From: Bondarzewia mesenterica
Lineage: Eukaryota; Basidiomycota; Agaricomycetes; Russulales; Bondarzewiaceae
Direction: 5' to 3'
NCBI GenBank assembly: GCA_004802705.1
Contig: SGPL01000129.1
Span: 1-64,000 of the forward strand
DNA: 64,000 nt
Shown: one piece after another, positions 47,513 through 58,780 of the stretch
How the letters are laid out: each line of letters starts with the position of its first letter
Numbering within the stretch: the first letter of the stretch is position 1
Notes under the pieces: generated by a model
The model's database searches: none
Told to the model about the DNA's origin: nothing
The model's input: only the letters and a program-made list of their open reading frames with translations
Made by a program: the position numbers and the translations under genes

Positions 47513-50140
47513 ATGGCTCTTAAGCTGTTCATGATCTCCCTCGAAGCTCTCAGTTCTCTCACGAAGCCTGCCTACTTTGCTATAGCTCTCATATGTGCGT
47601 GGTATTTTCCCCTTCGAAGCACACGAAACTGACATTGGTCAGTAGTATATATTTTGTTCCGCGCATTGTACCAGATTGTTCTCTACCCCCACGTTCTCTC
47701 CCCTCTCCACCGTGTCCCAAGTCCCCCTCTTGATAGCTACCTGCTCGGACATTTTCCTGCCATCATGCGATCTGAAGCAGGGATCATTCAGCGCGAGTGG
47801 GTCAAACAGCACGGCCCTACTGTGCGCGCGATCGGGCCCGTAGGGATTGAAAGGCTGATCATGTTGAAGCCTGAGGCACAACAGAAAATACTTGTATCGG
47901 ATTGGATGGAGTACCCCCGGGTGAGCGTCCTGTTTATCTGGTTTTCTTCGCTAGTCACCACACTGACAAGATCGTGTCCCCCGGGCCGTAGCCGGCATTT
48001 ATGCGTAGCATTCTGGGTCTCGCGGCGGGGTATGGACTTTTGACGGTTACGGGGAACGAGCACAAGCAAATGAGGAAAGTCATGAATCCCGCGTTTTCAA
48101 TCTCGAATCTCATGGCTCGTGCGTGTATTTCTTCTCATCTCATCGGCCTTCATTTAAAACCTTTTCAACCCCTCAGAGACCGACTTGTACTATGACTCCA
48201 CTGAAGTGTATGTTCGCGGTACCCTTTTTTGTGAATCGGACTTGCAAATGACATTGAGTGCAGGCTTATCGAAATTTTGAACACAGAACTGTCCTCTGAG
48301 CGGGATCTTTCTCAGGGGAAGGTCTTCCCAATTTACGAATGGAGTATGTCGCGCCTGTCGTTAATTTGTGTTCTGACTTCGAATTGATCTTTCGTAGTGA
48401 GCAAAGTGACGTTGGATATCATATGTGATACCGCGTTTGGTTACCGTTCGAACTCGCTCCGTGACCCGCACAATGAGCTTACAGAGGCGTACGAGGCGCT
48501 ACTGAATTTACAGTCCGGTCGATATCACTTTTCCTCTTCTTTAACAGCCTATTAATTGGTGGTGAATGCTCAGGGCCTAACATATCCCTCATGGTACTGC
48601 TCGTGTCCATTCCTGGCCTTCCACAGCTAATGAATTCGGAGTGGGGTTACAAGCACCGACACTGGCTTTCTTACTGGAGTCTTTTTGGTACGCATTTGTC
48701 TGAATCCCATTTGTTCAGGTTGCCCGTTTTTTCTGTACATTGCATACTAATAGTATGATGTTGCAGCGCCCGCCGCGACGTTCATCGACTCTGTGTATCG
48801 TATCCGCAAGATCTCGGCTAGGATCCTGAAAAACAAGATTGCGGAAGCCCAGGCGGTATGTCTCAAGGATACTGTGGCGAAGAAAGATATTATGAGTTTG
48901 CTTGTGAGGGCGCGGAAGGTTGAGGAACACGGGAGGGAGGAGGATGATTATAAGCTGACTGACGAGGCGCTGGTTGATCAGGTGGTATGTTGCGTGGTTT
49001 ATCTTTGGCGTATATTTTTCGTTTCCGTCCATTCGTGCTTTTCGCTGTCTCTTGTCTTCACGTGTTCGATAATGCTAATGCTTGTCGTTATTCTTTAGTT
49101 AACCTTCCTTGGAGCAGGACATGAGACAACAGCTTCTGGACTCTCATGGGTACGTACATTGTCCTGTGCTTTCTACGTCGATAATATCGCCTCAGTGTGC
49201 ACATCTCATTCGCGTACACTTAGACGCTTTGGCTTCTCGCCAACGATCCCGCGACGCAATCCAAACTCCGAGCCGAAGTGTCGCCCCTCCTCGAGCGCAA
49301 CCCGAGGCCGGATTATCGTAGCCTGAAAGACCTCAAGTTGCTGGACTGCGTTGTGTGCGTCGATATCTTTCCCGCTGAATTTTATCACCATATTTACCAA
49401 CTCCCTACCCTCTGATATCAACAATTTCTTTCCCCGAATTCGTGATGCTATATTAGAATGGAGAGTTTGAGGCTCCTGCCGCCCGTCCCTATGACCTTCC
49501 GCCAGGCTGCCAAGAGCGATTGGGTCGACGGCTACTGGGTGCCCAAGGGTACACTCTTTTACATTCCCGTACAAATCCCATCCTTCTCGACCTTCGCAAT
49601 TTCCTCACGCACCTATTTGTAGATTCGTGTGGTCAATACGTGGAAGGAAGTCTGGGGCGACGACGCGGAGGACTTCCGCCCAGAGCGGTGGATGTCGTTG
49701 TCCGAGTCCGCACCGGGACGGCTGGATTTACGTTCATGTCGTTCATCGCAGGCCCGCACGCGTGCATCGGCAGAACGATGAGTATCGTGGAGATGAAAGC
49801 CGTGCTTGCGTGCGTTCCTTTTCGTGTTGTTACTTTTTGATCCTGCCTCGTTCAACTCATTCGATGCGCAGGACGTTGATCGCGAAGTTTGAGTTTGAGC
49901 CGGCGTATGAGGGACAAATCGCCAAGCCAACTGCGGCGGTGACGATGAGTGCGTCTCGTCTCCCATTGTTTGTTTTTATAGCGGCACGCTAACTATGATG
50001 CCTTTTTTATTATTATTACTCTTCGTTTTCACTCGATTCGTGTTGTAGAGCCGGCGGATAACATGCCGTTGCTTATCAAGCGTGTCCAGCCTGATGTGAA
50101 GTGCCTTCGTCAGTTCGAGCTATGTTTCGGAAGGGATTGA
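47513..50140 (+). CDS. Cytochrome P450 monooxygenase, one frame break before the heme loop
   Basis: Class II microsomal P450 of roughly 530 residues in about 13 exons. The N-terminus MALKLFMISLEALSSLTKPA and the following hydrophobic exon form the membrane anchor. Recognised parts in order: VPSPPLDSYLLGHFPAI, WMEYPR and YGLLTVTGNEHKQMRKVMNP (C-helix area), oxygen-binding I-helix LTFLGAGHETTASGLSW, K-helix ESLRLLPPVP (ExxR), PERW, heme loop FIAGPHACIG with the axial Cys, and EFEPAYEGQIAKPTAAVTM with PADNMPLLIKRV. Between PERWMSLSESAP and TFMSFIAGPHACIG the reading frame changes by one base (49695-49730). No intron placement repairs it without losing the FxxG motif. Splice sites elsewhere are good. 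Either a very young pseudogene or a one-base sequence error in GC-rich DNA. The substrate cannot be told. Confidence 0.82.
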
Positions 50141-50818
50141 AGTGCATCGTGTTCTACTACGTATCTGCTAGTAGTCCATATCTACGGAAGCGTTTGTTAG
50201 GTTCTTGTTATCATTTTTTAAGGTAGCCCCAGTAACCCTTGCTCTGAATGTTGTCTTTCATCTTATATTGCGATCAACGCACTCACCTTAATCGATGAAG
50301 TGCGTACATTGCTTTGAATGACCTATCCTGTTGGTACATGGGACGACCCCCCCCCCCCCGGTGGCCATCACCAGAGTTCCGCAGGAACGGCTCTGATGCA
50401 GTTTGATTGAATCGCTGGTATTAAGTCTTAGCACAGTGGCTTTTCAAGTTTCCACAGACAGTTTTTAAACTCGCATCATCCCGCAATATTGGCTGCGACG
50501 CACAATTTCGCACTCGTTCTGTAGTGGACTTCGAGTCTGCTTAGGATTCTATGCGAAAGATATCAAACGCACGTAGATTTTCAGTCCTTTTTTTTGTATG
50601 TGTTGCAGGAAGCGGGAAATCTAAGACACCACACTCACAAACGGAGGGCACCAAGCGAGAGTCGAAACCAATACAACTTAAGTAGGTACAAGAAAAAAGC
50701 CATAGTATCGGAAAGAAACAACACACACATTGAGGGGACGTGCATACGATCGACAATTACCGCAAGACATCGGAGTCATAAAACATATACTGTTCAATGA
50801 AGATCCACAAGACAGTCA
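50141..50818. other. Intergenic between P450 and HET genes
   Basis: Contains a run of 13 or so C near 50346-50359. P450 (+) and HET (-) genes converge here. No open frame of interest. Confidence 0.4.
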
Positions 50819-52621
50819 TCACGAATTTTCGGGTGTCCCCAAACCATCTCTAGCATCTGGCGTCGGGGAATAGTGACGCTCGAGAATGCGCTGCGGGACG
50901 GCCCACCTTGCCTTTCGCACTGCTTTGTCCTCCAATGTAACCATCCCGCGATCACCGACTGGAATCGGAAGTCTAGCATCGACCACCGTGATTTCGTGCA
51001 CCTCTTCGTCCTCGAATGTGGTGCCTGGATCAGGTCTCTTTAAGTCAGGACCACCGACACTAAATGTATACTCTTTCCAGGTAGTGACCGACTTCCTGAA
51101 TTTCATGCTCAAGGCGAAAAATGATCGCAAATGGAATTTTTCCGGTGCATGTTCTTCGACGAGCATGGCCCTTACGTTATTTGCGTCGTTCGCAGGTGAT
51201 GCACCTGGATAATATCCGATGAACCAGCCAAGTAATACCGCAAATGCTCGGGGATAGGTGCCATTTGAGTGCTCTGCACACTCTGACTCCTTGTGAACCT
51301 CCCAGCAGGACCTGTCCATGGCTTGCATCAATCGTGGCTCGGAAGTATCGCCATCGGACTGGGAGGCCTGCTTCAAACGCTGCTGTTTCTGTGTCACAGG
51401 GACAACTTGAACCGCCTTTCCGGTGAAAGTTAAATATCCAGCATCGTCCATGCTTCCTTGCGGCATGGGTATGAGCGCTGCAGCATATGGATACTCGCTG
51501 TCCATCAGTTCAGACACTTCCCGAAAACCAGCCTGAGGGGACTGAACTCGAACAAGTGCCTTTCCCGCTACACTCGTACGAGGAAAGGCGGGAAACGTAG
51601 AGAGCTGTCTGCAGGGTTCAAGGCGAAACGATGCACCGAGCCAGGTTGCTCTGCCTCCCTTGTTTAATATCTCTTTTGCAAGGGCAATACTCGCGCCTAA
51701 GCGATCGTTCTCGTGAAATGCGCGAGTATCAAGTATTACGCCAAAAAGACCCATGATGCTGAAAATCATATCAACAGGGCGCGAGGACGTGCGCATGAGC
51801 GCACTTTGCCAAATGGCGTAGCTTCTAGTATCGGGATCAAAGTGGGCTGACATTGCCACAGCAAGTGCTGCTACGTTAGGTGGGAATAGTTTCCGCTGAG
51901 GCCTCCACAATGGACAGTCGTTCCATGAATAGGTGGTTGGCTGAGCGCTGAAGATCTTGACTTCTGCTGGCCCACGGGTAGTGCCAGAGCTATCAGTGAA
52001 GGACATATAACCGACAACGCTGGCGTTGAGAAGGACAGACAACGATGCGACGGCAGACTGGCGCGAAATGACTTCGTCGACCACGCCTTCGGGGTCGTCA
52101 CCACTGCGTCCCCTACCACGTCCCAGTTTCCAGTCAAAAAGGACGAGCACAGTGGCTGGAGCCAGAACTTCCTGCAGCGTCCATCCACGATGAATCCAAA
52201 ATGTCTCCTCGTCAAGGCGCACGAGTCGTTGCACACCCCCAGCAAGGACGATGCACAGATCACAAGACTTGTAGACTTCATACATCTTGGCAATCTGCCA
52301 AGTTTTGTCGTCACGGCTGGTCTGCATTATGCACAGCCTATCAAACCAAAGGTAATGAAAGCCCTGCTTGATAGACGCCATACAGGCGTGGTTCAAAACA
52401 TCGATGCTGATCGGGTCTGCCTTCTCAGCACCCGCGATGCTGAACCTGGGATCAGCAGATGCAGGATCGACGGGGTTCCCGCGCCAAACGTACGATATGG
52501 CAGAGTACCCAACGTATGGAAAGTCCGGAAATTCGGAGATGCAAAGAGTTCTGTGCTGGGTGTACTGGACACAATCCAAAAGACGGTATCGACATGGGGT
52601 AGCGGCGGAAGTAATGTCCAA
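50819..52621 (-). CDS. HET-domain (heterokaryon incompatibility) protein
   Basis: Intact, intronless, 600 residues. HET domains (TIR-related) trigger growth arrest or cell death when unlike fungal individuals fuse. The three conserved blocks are present in order: YSAISYVWRG (about residues 38-47), LWFDRLCIMQTSRDDKTWQI with AKMYEVYKSCDLCIVLAGGV (about 90-130), and WIHRGWTLQEVLAP (about 142-155). The C-terminal 400 residues have no domain I know; part (SSRPVDMIFSIMGLFGVILD) matches the usual post-HET region. The start at 52621 leaves a short N-terminus (MDITSAATPCRYRLLDC) typical of the family. No ankyrin, NACHT or WD40 part follows. It lies back to back in series with the gene at 52707-53532 on the same strand. 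Confidence 0.88.
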   Translation of the reverse strand: MDITSAATPCRYRLLDCVQYTQHRTLCISEFPDFPYVGYSAISYVWRGNPVDPASADPRFSIAGAEKADPISIDVLNHACMASIKQGFHYLWFDRLCIMQTSRDDKTWQIAKMYEVYKSCDLCIVLAGGVQRLVRLDEETFWIHRGWTLQEVLAPATVLVLFDWKLGRGRGRSGDDPEGVVDEVISRQSAVASLSVLLNASVVGYMSFTDSSGTTRGPAEVKIFSAQPTTYSWNDCPLWRPQRKLFPPNVAALAVAMSAHFDPDTRSYAIWQSALMRTSSRPVDMIFSIMGLFGVILDTRAFHENDRLGASIALAKEILNKGGRATWLGASFRLEPCRQLSTFPAFPRTSVAGKALVRVQSPQAGFREVSELMDSEYPYAAALIPMPQGSMDDAGYLTFTGKAVQVVPVTQKQQRLKQASQSDGDTSEPRLMQAMDRSCWEVHKESECAEHSNGTYPRAFAVLLGWFIGYYPGASPANDANNVRAMLVEEHAPEKFHLRSFFALSMKFRKSVTTWKEYTFSVGGPDLKRPDPGTTFEDEEVHEITVVDARLPIPVGDRGMVTLEDKAVRKARWAVPQRILERHYSPTPDARDGLGTPENS

Positions 52622-52706
52622 CTTGTCATGAGGCAGAAGTTCTAAGGAAACTTCACAAATGACTTTCGGGAAAATGTTGGTCTAAGTTGCACAGGATCAA
52701 CGTGTG

Positions 52707-53532
52707 TTAGGTACGGATGTCACGAGGACCACGTACTTTCAGAAAATTCAAGGAAGTCTTCATATCACGTGCGATTTTGTCTACATTCTTCGATAAGTCA
52801 TGAAGGCGGAAGATGGCATAGATTCGATTGTGCAGTTGGAGGCATTGCTGTAGCGTCAGGATCACCTCGATGAGGTTGCTGGTTTGCCAGAACGTCAGCG
52901 TCGGGCAATATAAACCAGAACGAGACTCACAGGCGAAGGTCATATATAAAATGCTTAGATTGATCTGAACACCTCCCTGTGCGTTCGAAGTTCTGGTGGA
53001 AGTCAAGAAGAAGTATGCGGATGGAATCTATATCCCGCATGGTTTCCTGCCATTTCTCCTTGCACACGTAGACCTCCTATGAGAAGAAATTAATGAGGCA
53101 TACATTCACGTTGCCTAAAGAAGCTACCGGGGGCCTTACGTCCTTAAACTTGACGATATCCGAGAGAATACACTCCACAGACTTGACATATGATATGCTT
53201 TCCGTCATCTCGCCAGGATTTCTAAGATTTAAAAGCGCTAATTCAAGATTGTACGATGCCATTTTCTGCGAGGTTTTGGCAATCCATGAGAATAACGTCG
53301 TGAAATAGCCCAAGCTCGACCAAAAGGAAAGCAGCATGACTATGGAGAAAGAGATATGGAACGTCGCTTGCATAATACGGAACGATTGAAAATGCAACAT
53401 ACCGTTCATCAAAGGTCGAAAAACAAGTCCCTGGTTCGGTGGTACCAATGGGGCAGATTCGGAGCCCATCTGTGAGGCCGGCGAATTGACGGTTGGTTGA
53501 TCAGGAGGGTTGCAAGTGGGGGAGTGAGACAT
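52707..53532 (-). CDS. Unknown protein with hydrophobic segment, three exons
   Basis: From ATG 53532 the protein has a disordered Pro/Ser leader (MSHSPTCNPPDQPTVNSPAS), then a hydrophobic stretch (ATFHISFSIVMLLSFWSSLG with YFTTLFSWIA) that could span a membrane, then helical, charged sequence. Exon 2 begins EVYVCKEKWQETMRDIDSIR, and exon 3 reads LIEVILTLQQCLQLHNRIYA and DLSKNVDKIARDMKTSLNFL before the stop at 52707. Introns of about 60 bases have GT-AG ends and keep the frame. About 245 residues. I know no family. It lies upstream of the HET gene, 85 bases away and on the same strand, so a shared role is conceivable but unproven. Confidence 0.6.
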
Positions 53533-54410
53533 TTGGGTGGATACAAACGATCCGTCTGACCATGAGCATTCAAGGAAAGATGGGAGAGGGGAAGAGGCAT
53601 TGCGGTACGCGCGCGTAAGTTAAGTACATGCCTGGTACATGCGTACAATGCGTTGACAATGTGATGCGCAATAATGCGGCATTACTGTGCCGCCGGAGCT
53701 CGCCAGAGGTACACGTGCATTACACGTGAACTCCGAATTAAACTTGAAGTAACCTATACGCATCACCAGAATTCGGCACTGGGAACTTGTTGCAGGAGAC
53801 CTAGTCGATCTGGTACAGTGATCGAGTCCCTTTGAGTCCTTCATGTTAAGTACTACCACGTCATGCGTCACCGCCTGTCCCACTCTCATCCTCCACAATA
53901 TTAGATCAGTTCGTTCTTGAAACATTTGCAGAGGCTCCCCGCAGGAGGTTGAATCAATCCATCTGGAGAGTACGGATGAACATAGATTTAAATGGTGATT
54001 TGCCGTTCGTCTCGAGTCTAGGGTATCTTCCATCTGAGTACGATGCATCTCTCCTTTTTCAAGAACTGGAACTGACTTTTCACACTCGCTGATGTTAGAT
54101 TTTAATAATTGTGATCCTATGCGTCCGTGGTAATGATAATATCCAACTGTCGACGATCGTGTGATAGCCTGCTGGGCTGAATCTTAACGGTTTCAATTCG
54201 ATATAAGTCTGTCGATGGGAAGTCATCTCAATCCGTCCTGAAGACTCCTCAGATATTCGTACTCATCCAGGTGAGATTCATATCATGTCCTTAAGATGAG
54301 GGTAGGTTTCGTGTAGCATGGTCCCTCATCTTGCTCTTATCCATTGGACATCTGCGAGATACCACACTTTCACACCATTATCATTGTTGTTTGTTGCTTT
54401 CAAAGCTATC
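53533..54410. other. Intergenic, divergent promoters
   Basis: A minus-strand open frame of 142 codons (53620-54048) has no motif and mixed composition; I do not call it. The interval separates a minus-strand gene from the plus-strand gene at 54411 and should contain both promoters. Confidence 0.4.
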
Positions 54411-55399
54411 ATGCCTTCTACTACCACCTTCTCCAGTATCCTTCCCCGCATTTCTTCTCTGCTCCGTAACCCTCGCCTCACCAATCGTGGTCCTTCCCCG
54501 ACGTCTCAGTCCTTAGACGCGAGCTTAGCTGCCGGCATGCGCTCTTCTGAGCGGTCGAACAAAAAGCTTCGCTTAAGGAATATTGGAGTGCGCTATCTCA
54601 GTATGTCATACTGATTTCTGCCTTATTCTCGAATAATCTCATATACCATCATGCAGATAAACTGCGCATTCTTCCAAGGCCGCGAGAGACGTCGAATATT
54701 CCCACAAGCCCTCGCCTCTTCTTTCCCGCTCGGCCTGAACCCCTGCCGTCGATGCACACCTTGACCGCGGAGGTGGGCGCCCAAGCGCTCTCCCGGTCAC
54801 AGTCGCACACGGAAACGCCGACATCTTTGGTCCCGCAACTCGATCAACTCGATTCCAAGGCTCATTACAAGACCATCAAGTATTCTGAGACCGCGATATC
54901 CGGTCAGGATCAAAATACCACCGCCTTCTTCCATGCCGAAATCGGCAAAATCCTTCCGCCCATTCTCAGCATCGAGGAGCACATGCGTCAGATTGACACA
55001 CTCCTCGCGATGACGAAGGCGGATTTCGTCGGTATCGACCCAGTACTTGTGTCTCTCGACTCCTGTGCAAGCAGCAGCGGAAGCAGTACCAGTGGGAGCG
55101 AACCGTCGTGGTCCCCGGATGCTCCGTTTGCTCCTGGGCTGGAGAATATTGACCTGGATGCCGTGTGGGAGGAATTTGGGATCACCGCATCGGTTTCGGG
55201 AGCGCTGAATACATCCAAATTCATCGATACCGATTGCGACATGGGATTCGAACCCGATATTGAAGAGCAGGTGGCGAGCGAATTGGAACGTGCAGCGAAG
55301 GACCTCAGGGAAATGGGCTTTGTCGACGCGGACTTCAGGCTACTCCTTGAGGACAGTCACTTCAGTCTATTTTTCAAGGACATGCTATCGAAGCACTAG
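54411..55399 (+). CDS. Unknown protein, two exons
   Basis: Exon 1 starts MPSTTTFSSILPRISSLLRN and ends at 54600 with GVRYL; an intron of about 55 bases (GTATGT to GCAG) leads in phase to NKLRILPRPRETSNIP. About 310 residues. The first 150 are Ser/Pro/Arg-rich and disordered; then YSETAISGQDQNTTAFFHAE, HMRQIDTLLAMTKADFVGID and an acidic C-terminus with EEQVASELERAAKDLREMGF. The low-complexity start could be a targeting peptide (Arg/Ser-rich), but this is only a possibility. No family recognised. Confidence 0.6.
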
Positions 55400-55567
55400 C
55401 GTGGCACGGGGCATGTCAAGTCCGGGTGGGAGGGCGGGCAGTTGGTCAGCCAGAAGTGCAGTTGTGATGCCGCGGCGTTGACGGGTTGCATCAAATCTGT
55501 GCGGCGAGGTTGTCGGTGATTGGAAGGTATACATTGGGAGTGCAAAGTGCCGCCAAGATCGCTTCTA

Positions 55568-55615
55568 TTTGCAGCAGTCCCTCCGGCCGGGGACTTCCAT
55601 GCGAGCAGAGGCAGG
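55568..55615 (+). repeat. Hairpin-bearing repeat, copy 1
   Basis: GTCCCTCCGGCCGGGGAC at 55577-55594 folds on itself, followed by ttccatgcgagcagaggc. A related copy lies 286 bases downstream. Confidence 0.6.
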
Positions 55616-55853
55616 ACAGGTTGGTACCAAGCACTCGATACAGTTGAGTCATTTCCCTCTAGTTCAATATTGACAGCCGTCCAGGATGAAGGTATGTTGA
55701 TAAGCAAAGATATCATGCTGTGCTTATTTTCGCAGAATCTGTGCTGCTGATCATCTGAGATTCATTTACAGCCCCCTCCCCCCCACTTCGACTATCATCG
55801 ATGGTGAGGTTGAGGATATTTCGGAGTGCAAGGTATTGACTATGATTGTTTCT

Positions 55854-55902
55854 ATTGTTAGCAGTTCCCTCGGCGAGGGACTTCCCCACGAGTAGAGGCG
55901 GT
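55854..55902 (+). repeat. Hairpin-bearing repeat, copy 2
   Basis: GTTCCCTCGGCGAGGGAC at 55864-55881 folds on itself and is followed by ttccccacgagtagaggc, matching copy 1 in order and spacing while the loop differs. Confidence 0.6.
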
Positions 55903-56534
55903 GGTCCCGACAATTACATAACAAAACTGGTATGTGCTTCCCGTTAATGGCCATCATAATTGATATTATCAACGCAATGCTTATACTCTGTTTTAGTTGT
56001 TGTCAGTCACTGTAGGCCAACCAGAATTGTGCCATGATTGTCTTTGCACCCAAGCCTCGCCAGAAACCTGTTTCGAACAAAACCTCGTGTCAAAAGTTTC
56101 GACTCGAAGACGCCTCTGCCCGGAAGAATGTTTTCCGGAGCCCTCGCCGTGATTTGGATTGGTATCCACGCGAGGTTAGTACATATCCGCCAGGTATATA
56201 CTTCTGCCATTGCCTTCTGACTCTTCCTTGGCCTTGTGTACGCATGCACATCATGAAGACATTGCGACAATTACGCCGTGCGATACGTTCTAGATCCATG
56301 CATGTCGGCAGATACTCATGGTCATCGGCGTCACTCCCCATCCTGTGTGAGTTCACCTTTATCGCCATGTCGAGCACTGTGCACGGTATCCTTAATCTGA
56401 CTGTTTTCCATGTTTTATGCGGGCGACTCACATGGTTTCATCGCACTCTCAGTCTGCATCTCATTATTCCGCCGCGCATCCACCGTTACTCTTCATCAGC
56501 CATCCGTACCTCTTTTCTAAAGGGATGTCCATAG

Positions 56535-58780
56535 AGTCCTCTCTCGTCTACTGCCGTCAATATTGCCGGAGTCCTCCTTTTAGTAGCCTCCCTCATTCCT
56601 CTGATGTTTGCCAAACCGCACATCCCCCGCACTATGCGCGTGTACGAGTGCCGTGACAATGTGCTGACCGGATTCGTCAACAACGGCCCCGCGCCGGAAC
56701 AGAAAACCCTGATCCTCCGCCTCGCCCTAGTGCAGAACGACTTTGCCGGCCTTGAAAAAGCGCCTTACGCTGACAGCCCTCCCTGTGGTGTGCAGTGTGG
56801 ACAGCACATCTCCAAGGAAGAGGTAAGGATGGCGATGTATCTCTTTGTACTTTATCCTTCATCGTGATTTCAGGTGGAGGCGTTTATTGCTCCTTCGGAG
56901 ACAATTTCAGCCGTCAATGACTGATTGTCGTCCCATGGCCTGTCCTATTCCAAGGCGTCGACTGCAGGTGAATCAGCTCCTCGACGCAGATTTTTACATG
57001 TTCACTCGTTGGGAAACTGGCATGACAGCCGTTCATACGATGTCCTATTGTGTTTCCGTCTCATTGAAGGATCAACTTTGTGCACCCTCACCGTCGCGTG
57101 AGTAGTTCTGAAGTTCTAATATCGTTATACCCAAGGCCCCTGGTCATTCCATCTTCGCAGATTCCCCCTGAAGAACATCATCCCGCCAATCGATAAGATG
57201 ACTCTGAGGGGCAAGCCAGCTTCGTCCGTTAATTTGACTATGAACAGTGTACCGTCGGTTTGCGCATCGCAGATCACACCTGTCTGCCTTGAGGCACTGC
57301 AAGGCATTCCCACAAAGCTCGCGACGCAATCGTCCAATAAGCTTGGTGTCACGCTTTCAGCGATCAGTACGCCAGCGAGTCCGATCTCCAGGTTTGTGTC
57401 AAGTCTGTTCCGTTGGTTCAATGATGTGAATGATTTACTCTTTCGTTGGTTGTTTTACAAGTCGTTCTTGGAGGCTTACCGACAGTATTTGCCTTCTTCC
57501 ACCTCGTTCACTGTGCTGAGTGTTGGCGGTGGCTCAAATCCTCAGAACCAAGATCGAGGAGTGGAAGCTGTGAGTTTCTCATCTTATTCCAGAAGTGAGA
57601 CAGTCTCTCAAGTACGAGAACTTAGAATCTTGATATTGATTACACTGGACATTGCATCGGGCATCCTGACCGTGTTCTGTCAGTGATGATGGTATGGATG
57701 GCCTTTCTGGCTTCTTGGACGTGATCAACGTTCTGATCGCAGAATTAAACCCACCTCAGCTTGGTGTGTATAAAACGGTCATTTCGTTTGCTGTAACTAA
57801 TGAGAAACCATCCAGGTCTTGACGACGAGTTATGGTTTAACGAAAACGATCTTCCGATCAGTATCGCTATGTACGTTGCTCTTCGCCCTTGCTATCTGAA
57901 TAGCTAACACCATCCTTCAGCAACTTGTGCTATGCCTATGCTCAGCTGGGTGCTCGCGAAGTCGCCATCACATTCGCCTCCGGTGATGGGGGCGTCTCAG
58001 GGGTTCAGAGTCAGTCCTGCACCACTTTACAGAGCCTGTCTTTCCAGGAACATGTCTCTAGTATGTTTCCAGTTCATAGAAGCCTTTTCGTCGTCTTGAC
58101 CAGCCCGCAGCGTCACCTCCATTGGGGGTGCAACTGGTGTTAGTCCCGAGGTGGCAGCAACCCTCTCCTTGGGCGGCTTCTTCGACTATTTCGACCGTCC
58201 TTCATACCAGGACGATGCCGTCTCTACCCAAAATCCTACAGAAGAAAAACTCCGCATTGTACAACTCGACCTCGCGTGCATTTCCCGATGTGGCCGTGCA
58301 AGCCAAGAATGTCATCAACGCGTACGAAGGCGGATTCTCACTCGTCGCAGGGACGAGCTGTGCTAGTCCAATCTTTGCGAGCACTATTACGCTCATCAAT
58401 GATGAGCTTACCACCGCGGGGAGAAGCGTGGTTGGATTTTTGAACCCGTTGATTTATAGCTCTCCTAGCGCATTCAATGACAGTACTTCCAGTATGTAAC
58501 TTTGCCTTCACACCCTTTGTGCGAGGCTCACACTGATGGGATTCAGGTGATGACCTCGGGTGCAACACTAATGGATTTCCCGCTGCATTGAGATGGGGTC
58601 CAGTAAGTAGCCCCTCGTCGTTCATGTGCATCCGTATTTTAATAACTTCGATGTCCTGATCATTGAAGGTGACTAGCCTGTTTTGGCTCGCCCACCTACT
58701 CCGCTTTGAGAGCGGCTGCAGACTTGTCACGAAAGAAAACTCTTTGTCTTTCACTGGCATCGGGAACAAAGCACTATCGG
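56535..58780 (+). pseudogene. Sedolisin (S53, tripeptidyl-peptidase-like) pseudogene
   Basis: Secreted acid serine peptidases of this family have an N-terminal prodomain and a Ser-Glu-Asp triad. Seen in order: a signal-like stretch (NIAGVLLLVASLIPLMFA) with no ATG before it after a TAG; prodomain pieces RLALVQNDFAGLEKA and VEAFIAP; QVNQLLDADFYMFTRWETG in another frame; SSTSFTVLSVGGGSNPQNQD; GVEA then NLDIDYT (Glu and Asp of the triad); GMDGLSGFLDVINVLI; AQLGAREVAITFASGDGGVS; FDYFDRPSYQDDAV; and the Ser loop LVAGTSCASPIFAS near 58350. Breaks: TGA at 56922-56924 where Trp is expected, loss of part of the prodomain near 56960, and two frame changes at 57630-57690. Introns are still recognisable. 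A second, shorter copy lies at 60868. Confidence 0.82.

Larger units (their letters stand above)
55400..56534. other. Intergenic with two related hairpin-bearing segments
   Basis: No gene seen. Segments 55568-55615 and 55854-55902 are related and each carries a small hairpin (listed separately). Confidence 0.4.

Noticed and set aside
50346..50359. Poly-C run as a functional element
   Set aside because: A homopolymer of this size is common and is more likely slippage or a sequencing artefact.
52190..52645. A plus-strand 151-codon gene opposite the HET domain
   Set aside because: It is antisense to the conserved HET blocks and has no motif of its own.
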